Assembly: GCF_009193135.1 (NCBI RefSeq)
Contig: NZ_VUKC01000011.1
Span: 43,531 to 107,530, forward strand
Direction: 5' to 3'
Source of the DNA: Georgenia satyanarayanai
GTDB taxonomy: Bacteria > Actinomycetota > Actinomycetes > Actinomycetales > Actinomycetaceae
DNA length: 64,000 nt
The translations under genes were made by a program, and so were the position numbers. Positions 24,357 through 31,988 of the stretch are shown in pieces (the first letter of the stretch is position 1; each line of letters starts with the position of its first letter). Under the pieces are notes generated by a model that was not told where the DNA came from, ran no database searches, and worked only from the letters and a program-made list of their open reading frames with translations.

Positions 24357-24667
24357 TGACGTTCCACGTACTGTGCCGGGCGACGCCTGCCGTGTCAAGC
24401 GCCACTCATGTCACAGCACGGTCACGGCCTCGGGACCGCCTCCCCGGTGGCTTCCTCCGTCGCTGACCTGCGCACAGGTCCGGCGAGGCGGGGTCCCGCG
24501 GCACCAGGCGCGGCGTGTCGAGCGCGTGTCGCGGACGTGTGCGCAGTCCCGGGACAGCCCCCAGCGGGCGAGGTGCTCTCAGGGACACAGCCCCGGCGGG
24601 AGGGGCGGGCGGCCGGCCCGCCACCGGGCGGGACCCAGCCGGCGGCGCGACGCGAGCGCGGGGTGCG

Positions 24668-25690
24668 TCAGGCGGAGTCGCGCGGGACGAGGGCGACGTC
24701 GAGGGTCACCGAGGTCGCCTGGCCGCCGTCGGCGAGGTCGATGAGCATGCGCGCCATCTGGCGCCCCATCGCCTCGAGGGGCTGGCGGACCGTGGTGAGC
24801 GGCGGGTCGGAGTCGACGGCGATCGGGACGTCGTCGAAGCCGACGACGGCGACGTCGTCGGGCACGCGCAGGCCCCGCTCGCGCAGCGCACGCAGGGCGC
24901 CGACGGCGGTGAGGTCGTTGGCGGCGAAGAGGCCGTCGACCTCCTCCCCCGTGGCGAGCAGGTCCCGCATCACCCGGTAGCCGCCGCCGATCGTGAAGTC
25001 CCCCTCGACGACGCGCGACTCCGGCAGGTCTACGCCCTGGTCGGCCAGCTCGGCGCGGAAGCCGCCGAGCCGGTCGCTCGTGGCGGTCATGTCGCGCGGG
25101 CCGGTGATCGTCGCGAGCCGGCGGCAGCCGCGGGCGAGGAGCGCCTGCCCGGCGAGCCGTCCCCCGGAGAAGTTGTCCGGGCTGACGAAGGGGAAGGAGG
25201 CGCGCCGACTCGGCGGGCGGCCCGCGAGCACGACCGGCACCCCGAGACGGTGCACCCGCCCGGGGAGCGGGTCGTCGCCGTGGACGGAGAGGAACATCGC
25301 GCCGTCGACGTGGCCGCCGGCGGCGTACTCCTCGAGCCGGGCACGGTCGTCGTCGCTGCTCACGACGACGAAGAGGAGCTGGCGCCGACGCTCGGCCGCC
25401 GCGACCTGCGCCCCGCGCAGCACACCGGCGAAGAACGGGTCGGCGAAGAACTTCTCCCCCGACTCGGCGACGACGAAGGCGAGCGCGTCGCTGCGGCTCG
25501 TGGCCAGGGACCGGGCGGCCTGGCGCGGGACGTAGGAGAGCTCGGCGGCGGCGGTGCGGACCGCCTCGCGGGCACGGTCGCTGACCCGGGGGTCCCCGCT
25601 CAGCACCCGGCTGGCGGTGGCCCGGGAGACCCCGGCGCGCCGGGCGACCGTGTCGAGGGTCGGGGCCGTGTCTCTCAGCGGCGTGACCAT
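24668..25690 (-). CDS. LacI-family transcriptional regulator (CebR-like)
   Basis: A 340-residue repressor. The N-terminal HTH ([20 protein letters not shown], residues 11-30) is followed by the hinge helix region [16 protein letters not shown] periplasmic-binding-protein-like sensor domain makes up the rest, with ending [19 protein letters not shown]. The ATG at 25690 has a strong Shine-Dalgarno (GGAGGGAGGA). It probably represses the downstream sugar transporter and GH1 genes through the operator at 24343, and itself through the half-site at 25734. The inducer is presumably cellobiose or another beta-glucoside (inference from neighbours). Confidence 0.93.
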   Translation of the reverse strand: MVTPLRDTAPTLDTVARRAGVSRATASRVLSGDPRVSDRAREAVRTAAAELSYVPRQAARSLATSRSDALAFVVAESGEKFFADPFFAGVLRGAQVAAAERRRQLLFVVVSSDDDRARLEEYAAGGHVDGAMFLSVHGDDPLPGRVHRLGVPVVLAGRPPSRRASFPFVSPDNFSGGRLAGQALLARGCRRLATITGPRDMTATSDRLGGFRAELADQGVDLPESRVVEGDFTIGGGYRVMRDLLATGEEVDGLFAANDLTAVGALRALRERGLRVPDDVAVVGFDDVPIAVDSDPPLTTVRQPLEAMGRQMARMLIDLADGGQATSVTLDVALVPRDSA

Positions 25691-25733
25691 GAGGTCCTCC
25701 CTCCGGCAGGTGGTCGTGGTGGACAGTATGCAC

Positions 25734-25743
25734 ACCGCTTCCA
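25734..25743. promoter_or_regulatory. LacI operator half-site upstream of lacI
   Basis: ACCGCTTCCA here is the exact reverse complement of TGGAAGCGGT in the main operator. The other half is degenerate. It lies 44 nt before the lacI start, a place suited to autoregulation, and also faces the divergent membrane-protein gene. Confidence 0.45.
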
Positions 25744-25814
25744 CGGGGCGGGAGCACCGCCCAGGCGTGCAGCGTCCCCCAGCGGGGTGTTCCATGGGGC
25801 GCGGGAGGGCAGCG

Positions 25815-27251
25815 GTGGACTGGTTCGTCGCGGAGGACTACGGGCTCGCACGGGTCGTGCTGCAGCGCGGTGTCGCCGCGCTGTACGTCGTCGCCTTCGT
25901 CGCCGTGCTGCGGCAGTTCCCGGCCCTGCTCGGGGAGCGCGGCCTGCTGCCCGTCCCCCGCTTCACCGCCCGGGTCCCGGCGCGCGCGACGCCGAGCCTC
26001 TTCCACCGGCGGTACTCCGACCGGCTGCTGCGCGTCGTCGCGTGGACCGGGATCCTGCTGGCCCTCGCCGTCGTCGTCGGGCTGCCCCAGCAGGGGCCGC
26101 CGTGGGTGCCGATGCTCGTCTTCCTCGTCCTGTACGGGCTGTACCTCTCGGTGGTCAACGTCGGGCAGGTCTTCTACGGCTTCGGCTGGGAGTCCCTTCT
26201 CCTCGAGGCCGGCTTTCTCGCCGCGTTCCTCGGCTCGGACGAGGTCGGCACCCCGTGGGTCACGCTCGTCGCCTTCCGCTGGCTGCTCTTCCGCGTGGAG
26301 TTCGGCGCCGGCCTCATCAAGCTGCGGGGCGACCGGGCCTGGCGCGATCTCACGGCCCTGCACTACCACCACGAGACCCAGCCGATGCCCGGCCCGCTCA
26401 GCTGGTTCTTCCACCACCTGCCCGGCCCGCTGCACAGGGTCGAGGTGGCCGCGAACCACGTCACCCAGCTCCTCGTCCCCTTCTTCCTGTTCGCGCCGCA
26501 GCCGGTCGCGACGTGGGCGGCCGCCGTCGTCGTCGTCACCCAGCTGTGGCTCGTCGCGTCGGGGAACTTCGCCTGGCTCAACTGGGTCACCATCGTCATC
26601 GCGTTCTCGGCGGTGCACGACGACGTCGTGGCGGGTCTGGTCCCGGCCCTCGCCCCGGGCCGGGCGTACGGTCCGACGCCGCTGTGGTTCGCCGTCGTCG
26701 TCGTCGGGGTGGGGGCGGTCCTCCTCGTCCTCAGCTGGTGGCCGGCCCGCAACCTCCTGTCGCGCCGGCAGCGGATGAACGCCTCCTTCAACGTCTTCCA
26801 CCTCATGGGCGCGTACGGGGCGTTCGGGTCGATCACGCGGCGCCGCGACGAGATCGTCGTCGAGGGCACGCGGGCCGCAGACCCGGGTGAGGACGACTGG
26901 GAGGAGTACGTCTTCCGCGGGAAGCCGGGACCGCCGGGGCGGCTGCCGCGCCAGTACGCGCCCTACCACCTGCGCCTCGACTGGGGCATGTGGTTCCTCG
27001 GGCTCGGCTCCTCCGCGCAGCTGGCCTGGTTCGTCCCCTTCCTCGACCGGCTGCTCGAGGCGGACCGCGCCACGCTGCGGCTCCTCGCCCGCGACCCGTT
27101 CGACGGCGAGCGCCCGACCTGGGTACGGGCGCGGGTCTTCCGCTACCGCTACTCCACCTGGGCGGAGCTGCGCCGCGAGCGGGTGTGGTGGGTGCGGCGG
27201 GAGGTCGGGGCGCTGACCGCGCCGCGGCGGCTCGGGCCGGAACGCCCCTAG
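25815..27251 (+). CDS. Lipase maturation factor (LMF1)-like membrane protein
   Basis: A 478-residue polytopic membrane protein of the lipase maturation factor family. Typical segments are the start DWFVAEDYGLARVVLQRG, LLGERGLLPVPRF, GWESLLLEAGFLAAFLG, FRVEFGAGLIKLRGD with the catalytic-like Lys-Arg, TALHYHHETQPMP, and the C-terminal YVFRGKPGPPGRLPRQYAP and LDWGMWF. Vertebrate LMF1 helps fold lipases in the ER; the bacterial role is unknown. I prefer GTG at 25815, with a GGAGGG Shine-Dalgarno 6 nt upstream. An ATG at 25794 would add seven residues. It converges with the next gene with a 4-nt overlap of stops. Confidence 0.88.
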   Translation: MDWFVAEDYGLARVVLQRGVAALYVVAFVAVLRQFPALLGERGLLPVPRFTARVPARATPSLFHRRYSDRLLRVVAWTGILLALAVVVGLPQQGPPWVPMLVFLVLYGLYLSVVNVGQVFYGFGWESLLLEAGFLAAFLGSDEVGTPWVTLVAFRWLLFRVEFGAGLIKLRGDRAWRDLTALHYHHETQPMPGPLSWFFHHLPGPLHRVEVAANHVTQLLVPFFLFAPQPVATWAAAVVVVTQLWLVASGNFAWLNWVTIVIAFSAVHDDVVAGLVPALAPGRAYGPTPLWFAVVVVGVGAVLLVLSWWPARNLLSRRQRMNASFNVFHLMGAYGAFGSITRRRDEIVVEGTRAADPGEDDWEEYVFRGKPGPPGRLPRQYAPYHLRLDWGMWFLGLGSSAQLAWFVPFLDRLLEADRATLRLLARDPFDGERPTWVRARVFRYRYSTWAELRRERVWWVRREVGALTAPRRLGPERP

Positions 27252-27667
27252 GCCCCGGGCGCCGTCAGCTTGTCCACGAGCACCGACAGGCCCTGGCGAG
27301 CCGACTGCTCGGCGAGGCGGACCCGCTCCTCCGTGGCACGGGCCTCCTCCAGGTCGGCGACGGCGCGGTCCACGGCTGCCCGGCAGGCCTCGACGCCGTG
27401 CTCGCGCTCGTGCTCAGCGGCCGCGCGGTCGTCGTGGAGGCCCTGGACCTCGCTGGCGGCCAGCTCGACGGCCCGGTCGAGGAGGAAGCGGTAGGCGGCG
27501 CGGCCCTTCTTCCCGGTCGTCTTGCGCTCCAGCGCCTCGACGTCCTCCGTCACCGTCTCGCGCATGAAGACGCGCGGGTCGGAGCGGTAGGGCTGCGCCG
27601 CCGCTGCGTCCTCCGCCTGGGCGAGCCGCTCCCGCGCCTGGGTCAGGCGCCGCTCGGCGTCACGCAC
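27248..27667 (-). CDS. Hypothetical alpha-helical (coiled-coil) protein, start uncertain
   Basis: Not recognised. The frame from GTG at 27667 gives 139 residues, almost wholly helical and charged (RRLTQARERLAQAEDAAAA, EVQGLHDDRAAAEHEREHG), so coiled coils are likely. A central stretch (RSDPRVFMRETVTEDVEALE) is less repetitive. The reading frame remains open upstream with coding-like composition to position 27778, giving 37 more residues (ISEQPEAGDGLAAGERERLV and on). There an ATC codon follows a strong GGAGGGGGAG Shine-Dalgarno, but there is no ATG, GTG or TTG. The real start may be this ATC, or the sequence may carry an error. No membrane segment or signal peptide. Confidence 0.6.
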   Translation of the reverse strand: MRDAERRLTQARERLAQAEDAAAAQPYRSDPRVFMRETVTEDVEALERKTTGKKGRAAYRFLLDRAVELAASEVQGLHDDRAAAEHEREHGVEACRAAVDRAVADLEEARATEERVRLAEQSARQGLSVLVDKLTAPGA

Positions 27668-27816
27668 GGCCGCCGCGGCGGCCTCACGGTGCGGGGCGAA
27701 GCGCCCCTCGAGCGCGGCGACGAGCCGCTCACGCTCGCCGGCGGCGAGCCCGTCGCCCGCCTCAGGCTGCTCGGAGATGGCGCTCCCCCTCCCTCAGTGT
27801 CGTGGTGCCCACTCTG

Positions 27817-28404
27817 TCACCTCGCGGGTGGCGCCGTCAGCACGTCCAGGGCACGGGAGAGCACGTCCTCCAGGGAGGCGCGCGGGACCGGTGCCCGGGA
27901 CCACGCCCGCAGCGCCGCGAGGAGCGCTCCCGCCTGCGCCGTGCCGACGACCTCGGCGGCGAGCTCCTCCACCCCCCGGCGCCGCAGGTGCGCGGCGAGG
28001 ACGCGTCCCGCGCGGACCTGGCGCCGGGCCGCCGACTCCTCGAGCTCCTCGGCCACACCCATCGGCTCGGCGTTCGCGAACGCGAGGACCACGGTCCCCG
28101 GCTCGAGGGCGGACGCCACCCGGAGCAGCGCGGCGCGGGTCTCGGCGACGGGGTCGACCGTGGCGTCGTCGTCCGCCAGCTGCGCGGCGAGCGCCTCGAG
28201 GGCGTCGTCGACGGATGCCCACAGCAGGTCGCTCTTGGCGGGGATGTAGTTGAAGAAGGTGGCCCGGCTCACGCCGGCGCGGCGGGTGATGTCCGCCACG
28301 GAGGTGGCGGCGTAGCCCTGCTCAAGGAACAGCTCGCAGGCCGCTTCCTCCAGCATCTCGCGGCTCGCCGACCGTGGCCGGCCCACCCGGCGCCCTTCGT
28401 TCAC
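27817..28404 (-). CDS. TetR-family transcriptional regulator
   Basis: A 195-residue regulator. The N-terminal HTH is classic: MLEEAACELFLEQGYAATSV then [21 protein letters not shown] (residues 17-58, quoted in two parts). The C-terminal ligand-binding helices are not diagnostic. The GTG start has TAGGAT 6 nt upstream. It is divergent from a peptide-type ABC transporter operon, with an inverted repeat centred at 28454 between them, so it probably controls that operon. The inducer is unknown. Confidence 0.9.
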   Translation of the reverse strand: MNEGRRVGRPRSASREMLEEAACELFLEQGYAATSVADITRRAGVSRATFFNYIPAKSDLLWASVDDALEALAAQLADDDATVDPVAETRAALLRVASALEPGTVVLAFANAEPMGVAEELEESAARRQVRAGRVLAAHLRRRGVEELAAEVVGTAQAGALLAALRAWSRAPVPRASLEDVLSRALDVLTAPPAR

Positions 28405-28410
28405 GCCCCG

Positions 28411-28416
28411 ATCCTA
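28411..28416 (-). promoter_or_regulatory. Leaderless -10 box (TAGGAT) for tetR
   Basis: On the minus strand TAGGAT ends 6 nt before the GTG at 28404. The operator-like palindrome lies 31 nt further upstream. Confidence 0.45.
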
Positions 28417-28446
28417 CGGCCCCCGGCCGTCCGGGCGGGGATATTG

Positions 28447-28461
28447 TTGGACGCGGACCAA
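28447..28461. promoter_or_regulatory. Putative TetR operator (TTGGACGCGGACCAA)
   Basis: A 15-bp inverted repeat of the form TTGGnCnnnGnCCAA in the 86-nt gap between tetR and the divergent ABC transporter operon. The position suggests binding by the adjacent TetR protein, blocking the transporter promoter. Confidence 0.5.
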
Positions 28462-28490
28462 GAACCTGTCGAGTGAAACGGTGCGCCCCC

Positions 28491-30143
28491 ATGGCTCAGG
28501 CCTCCCGCCTCACCGCCGCGGCCCTCGCGGCGGCCCTGCTCCTCACCGCGTGCGGAGGTGGGGACGACGGCGGCACGGCGACGGGCGAGCCGGTCGAGGG
28601 TGGCACGCTCGTCTACGCCACCGGCGACGCCGAGCCCACCTGCCTGGACCCCCACGTGGGCGGCAACTACCCCCAGGCGCTCATCAGCACCCAGTACCTC
28701 GAGCCGCTCGTCGGCCGCGACGCCGAGGGGCAGATCCAGCCGTGGCTCGCCACCGGGTGGGAGGTCAGCGGGGACGGGCTGACCTGGGACCTCACCCTCG
28801 CCGACGGCATCACCTTCACCGACGGCACGCCCCTGGACGCCGAGGCGGTCAAGGTGAACATCGAGCACCTGCAGGACCCGGACACCGCCTCGTCCACCGG
28901 CTACCTCGGGGTGCGGAAGATCGAGGAGGTCGAGCCCGTGGACGCCACCCACGTGCGCTTCCACCTCTCCGAGCCGGACTCCGCGCTGCTCGAGTCGCTG
29001 TCGATGCAGTGGACGGCCATGCAGTCCCCCGCCGGCATCGCCCGCGGCCAGGACGAGAACTGCGCCGCCCCGATCGGCACCGGGCCCTTCGTCGTCACCG
29101 AGTGGGTGCCCCAGCAGCACGTCGTCCTCGAGCGCAACGAGGACTACGCGACCCCCGGCCCGGAGGCCGACCACGACGGCCCCGCCCACCTCGAGCGCCT
29201 CGAGTGGCGCTTCCTCCCCGACCCCGCCACCCGCTGGGCGGCCCTGCAGTCCGGGGAGGTCCACGTCATCGACAACCCCGAGCCGGAGGCCATCGTCTCC
29301 GCCGAGGCCGGTGAGGACATCACCCACATCGACGCGCCGCGCCCCGGCTCGGTCAACCGCATCGAGCTCAACTCCTCCCAGCCGCCCTTCGACGACGAGC
29401 GCGTGCGGCAGGCCTTCGTCTACTCCGCCGACGTCGACCCCGGCATCGAGACGCTCTACCGGGGCGTGGCCACCCGCTCCCACTCCCCACTCTCCAGCGT
29501 CGAGCCGATGGGCTACAGCGACCCCTCGCTGTTCGTCACCGACCTCGAGGAGGCTGAGCGGCTGCTCGACGAGGCCGGCTGGACCGAGGTCGACGACGAG
29601 GGCTACCGCGTCCGGGACGGCGAGCGGCTCACCGTCCGGTTCCCGGTGAGCACGAACCAGTCCGTCGCCGCCGAGCAGGCGCTCTTCGAGCAGGTCCAGG
29701 CCAACACCGGGAGGGTGGGTTTCGCGGTCGTCCTCACCCCGCTCGACCTGTCCGCCTGGTACGGCGCGCTCGCCGCCCCGGAGGACGGCGGGGAGAACAC
29801 CTACGAGGCGGTCAGCGCCCCGTACACGAAGGTCGGGCCGGACGTGCTGCGCACCCTCTACCACTCCGACGGCACCGTCCCCGCGCCCAGCGGCTACTTC
29901 GCCAACCTCTCCCAGGTGACCGACCCGGAGATCGACGCCCTCCTCGAGGAGGCCGCCCGGATCACCGACCCGGACCAGCGCGCCGACCTCTACGAGCGGG
30001 CCCAGCGCCGCGTGCTCGAGGGCTACTACATCCTGCCGCTGTACGACCAGCAGAACCACTTCCTCACCCGCGGGGTGGAGGGCGTGACGACGCTCGGCAC
30101 GGTGTCCACCCCGACCTTCGTCAACGCCCGCCTCACCTCCTGA
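28491..30143 (+). CDS. Peptide/nickel-type ABC transporter substrate-binding lipoprotein (SBP family 5)
   Basis: A 550-residue lipoprotein. The signal peptide ends in LLTAC with lipidated Cys21, followed by a GGGDDGG linker. The SBP_bac_5 fold is shown by EPTCLDPHVGGNYPQALIS near residue 50, WEVSGDGLTWDLTLADGITF near 93, and APIGTGPFVV near 190. YILPLYDQQNHFLTRGVEGV closes it. It delivers peptides, metal chelates or related ligands to the DppBC-type permeases encoded next. The ATG at 28491 fits the signal-peptide start. The ligand is not evident. Confidence 0.92.
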   Translation: MAQASRLTAAALAAALLLTACGGGDDGGTATGEPVEGGTLVYATGDAEPTCLDPHVGGNYPQALISTQYLEPLVGRDAEGQIQPWLATGWEVSGDGLTWDLTLADGITFTDGTPLDAEAVKVNIEHLQDPDTASSTGYLGVRKIEEVEPVDATHVRFHLSEPDSALLESLSMQWTAMQSPAGIARGQDENCAAPIGTGPFVVTEWVPQQHVVLERNEDYATPGPEADHDGPAHLERLEWRFLPDPATRWAALQSGEVHVIDNPEPEAIVSAEAGEDITHIDAPRPGSVNRIELNSSQPPFDDERVRQAFVYSADVDPGIETLYRGVATRSHSPLSSVEPMGYSDPSLFVTDLEEAERLLDEAGWTEVDDEGYRVRDGERLTVRFPVSTNQSVAAEQALFEQVQANTGRVGFAVVLTPLDLSAWYGALAAPEDGGENTYEAVSAPYTKVGPDVLRTLYHSDGTVPAPSGYFANLSQVTDPEIDALLEEAARITDPDQRADLYERAQRRVLEGYYILPLYDQQNHFLTRGVEGVTTLGTVSTPTFVNARLTS

Positions 30144-30153
30144 GGCCCGCTCG

Positions 30154-31143
30154 ATGACCGTGCTGCGCTGGCTGCTCGGGCGCCTCGCCGCGGCGGCGCT
30201 CGTGGCCTGGGTCGTGGCCACCGTCGTCTTCTTCGCACTGCGCTCGGCGGGCGGGGACCCCTCCGAGGCGATCCTCGGCGGGCCCGGCTCCCAGGCCGGC
30301 CCGGAGGCGGTGGCCCGGGTCCGCGAGGAGTACTCCCTGGACGAGCCGCTCCTGGTCCAGTACCTCCTCCAGCTCGCGCGCACCGTCACCTTCCAGCTCG
30401 GGGACTCCTACGCCCGACGGCGGCCGGTCTCCGAGCTCATCGGCGACCAGCTCACCGGCACCCTGGTGCTCGCAGCGCTGGGCCTGCTGCTCGCCTGGGT
30501 CATCGCGCTGGCGGTGGCGACGGCGGCGGTCCTCGCCCGCGGCCGGCTCGCGCGCCGGGCGGTGGGGCTGCTGCGCGGGGCGGAGGTCGTCGCCTCGGTG
30601 ACACCGCACTTCTGGCTGGGGGCCGTCCTCATCGCCGTCTTCGCCGGCGCCCTGGGCTGGTTGCCGGCCACGAGCAGCGACAGCTCGCTGCGCTCCCTCC
30701 TGCTGCCCGCCGTCACCCTCGCGGTGCCGGTGGCGGGCTTCCTCGGGCAGGTGATGCGCGACGGGCTCGAGGAGGCGCACGCGGCGCCGTTCGCGACCAC
30801 CTCCCGCGCCCGGGGCGCCGCGGAGGGCCGGGTGCTGTGGCGGCACTCCCTGCGGCACGCGGCCCTGCCTGCGATCGCGCTGTCCGGCTGGGCCTTCGGC
30901 TCGCTGCTCTCCGGAGCCGTCGTCGTCGAGACGCTCTTCGGGCGGCCGGGGCTGGGCCGGCTCCTCATCGACGCGACGCACTCCCGCGACGTCCCCGTCG
31001 TCATCGGCGTCGTCCTCGTCATCGCGCTCGGCTACGTCGTCGTCATGTCGGTGGCCGACGTCCTCGAGCGGGTCGTCGACCCGCGGCTGCGGGGGCGGGT
31101 CGAGGCCGTGCGCAGCGCCCCGCAGGGGCAGGTGGTCTCGTGA
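30154..31143 (+). CDS. Peptide-type ABC transporter permease (DppB-like)
   Basis: A 329-residue permease with six membrane segments (about residues 9-30, 101-125, 142-165, 175-195, 245-265 and 285-305). The N-terminal VVFFALRSAGGDPSEAILGG and LDEPLLVQYLLQLART patterns are typical of DppB. The ATPase-contact loop is near ATTSRARGAAEGRVLWRHSL. The last bases overlap the GTG start of the next permease. Confidence 0.92.
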   Translation: MTVLRWLLGRLAAAALVAWVVATVVFFALRSAGGDPSEAILGGPGSQAGPEAVARVREEYSLDEPLLVQYLLQLARTVTFQLGDSYARRRPVSELIGDQLTGTLVLAALGLLLAWVIALAVATAAVLARGRLARRAVGLLRGAEVVASVTPHFWLGAVLIAVFAGALGWLPATSSDSSLRSLLLPAVTLAVPVAGFLGQVMRDGLEEAHAAPFATTSRARGAAEGRVLWRHSLRHAALPAIALSGWAFGSLLSGAVVVETLFGRPGLGRLLIDATHSRDVPVVIGVVLVIALGYVVVMSVADVLERVVDPRLRGRVEAVRSAPQGQVVS

Positions 31144-31988
31144 CCCTCGACCTGGGGCGCGCGTCGCGCGCGTGGAGGGCACGGGCGTGGCAGGTGCTGG
31201 GCCCGGGCGGGGTGGTGAGTGCCGCCGTCGTCGTCCTCGTGCTGGTGGCCGCGCTGTGGCCGCAGCTGCTCGCCCCCGGTGACCCGACCGCCGTCGCCCC
31301 GGCGGAGGCCTACCGGCCGCCGGGGGCCGGGGCGCTGCTCGGGACGGACGCCTCGGGGCGGGACGTCTACACGCGCGTGGTCCACGGCGCCGGGCAGTCC
31401 CTCGGCGTGGGCGCCCTGGCGACGGCGATCGGGCTCACCCTCGGGGTCGTGCTCGGCTTCGGCGCCGCGCTGGGGCCGCGGTGGCTCGATGGCCTGCTCG
31501 GCCGGGTCATCGAGGTGCTCTTCTCGCTGCCCAGCCTCGTGCTCGCGCTGCTGCTCGTCGCGGTGCTCGGCGCCGGCGTGGGGCCCTCGGTCATCTCGGT
31601 GGGCCTGGCGACGGCGCCCGGCTACGCCCGGATCCTGCGGGCGCGGGCCCAGGCGGTGGCGCAGAGCGCCTACGTCGGCGCGGCGCGGCTCGAGGGCGTC
31701 TCGGCGCCTGCCGCGTTCGTCCGCCACGTCCTGCCCAACACGGTGTGGCCGCTCGTGGCGGTGGCCACGCTCGGCATCGGCCAGGCGATCGTGTGGGTCT
31801 CCGCGCTGAGCTACCTCGGCCTCGGCGCCCTGCCGCCCTCCCCCGAGTGGGGCGCGATGCTCAACGCCGGCCGCCTCCACATCACGAGCTCGTGGTGGCT
31901 CACCGTGGCGCCCGGGCTGGCGATCACGGTGACGGCGGCTGCCCTGACGATGCTCGGGCGGCGGCTGGGCGCGGTGGCGCCGTCGTGA
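31140..31988 (+). CDS. Peptide-type ABC transporter permease (DppC-like)
   Basis: A 282-residue permease. The GTG start overlaps the previous stop by 4 nt. After an N-terminal helix, the periplasmic LLGTDASGRDVYTRVVHGAG motif of DppC proteins is near residue 62. The inner loop is YVGAARLEGVSAPAAFVRHV near residue 178, and SYLGLGALPPSPEWGAMLN is near 227. Its stop overlaps the start of the double ATPase gene. Confidence 0.92.
   Translation: MTLDLGRASRAWRARAWQVLGPGGVVSAAVVVLVLVAALWPQLLAPGDPTAVAPAEAYRPPGAGALLGTDASGRDVYTRVVHGAGQSLGVGALATAIGLTLGVVLGFGAALGPRWLDGLLGRVIEVLFSLPSLVLALLLVAVLGAGVGPSVISVGLATAPGYARILRARAQAVAQSAYVGAARLEGVSAPAAFVRHVLPNTVWPLVAVATLGIGQAIVWVSALSYLGLGALPPSPEWGAMLNAGRLHITSSWWLTVAPGLAITVTAAALTMLGRRLGAVAPS

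Larger units (their letters stand above)
24228..24667. other. 440-nt intergenic region upstream of the sugar transporter operon
   Basis: Between the lacI stop and the binding-protein start there is no supportable gene. It holds a leader hairpin (24267-24292), a LacI-type operator (24343-24356), and about 250 nt (24410-24660) in which I see only GC-rich sequence with scattered GTGTCGxG words. Confidence 0.6.

Noticed and set aside
24410..24660. A possible small gene or regulatory RNA in the lacI-transporter gap.
   Set aside because: No frame with a ribosome binding site and a plausible protein was seen, and no strong fold or terminator beyond the leader hairpin was found.
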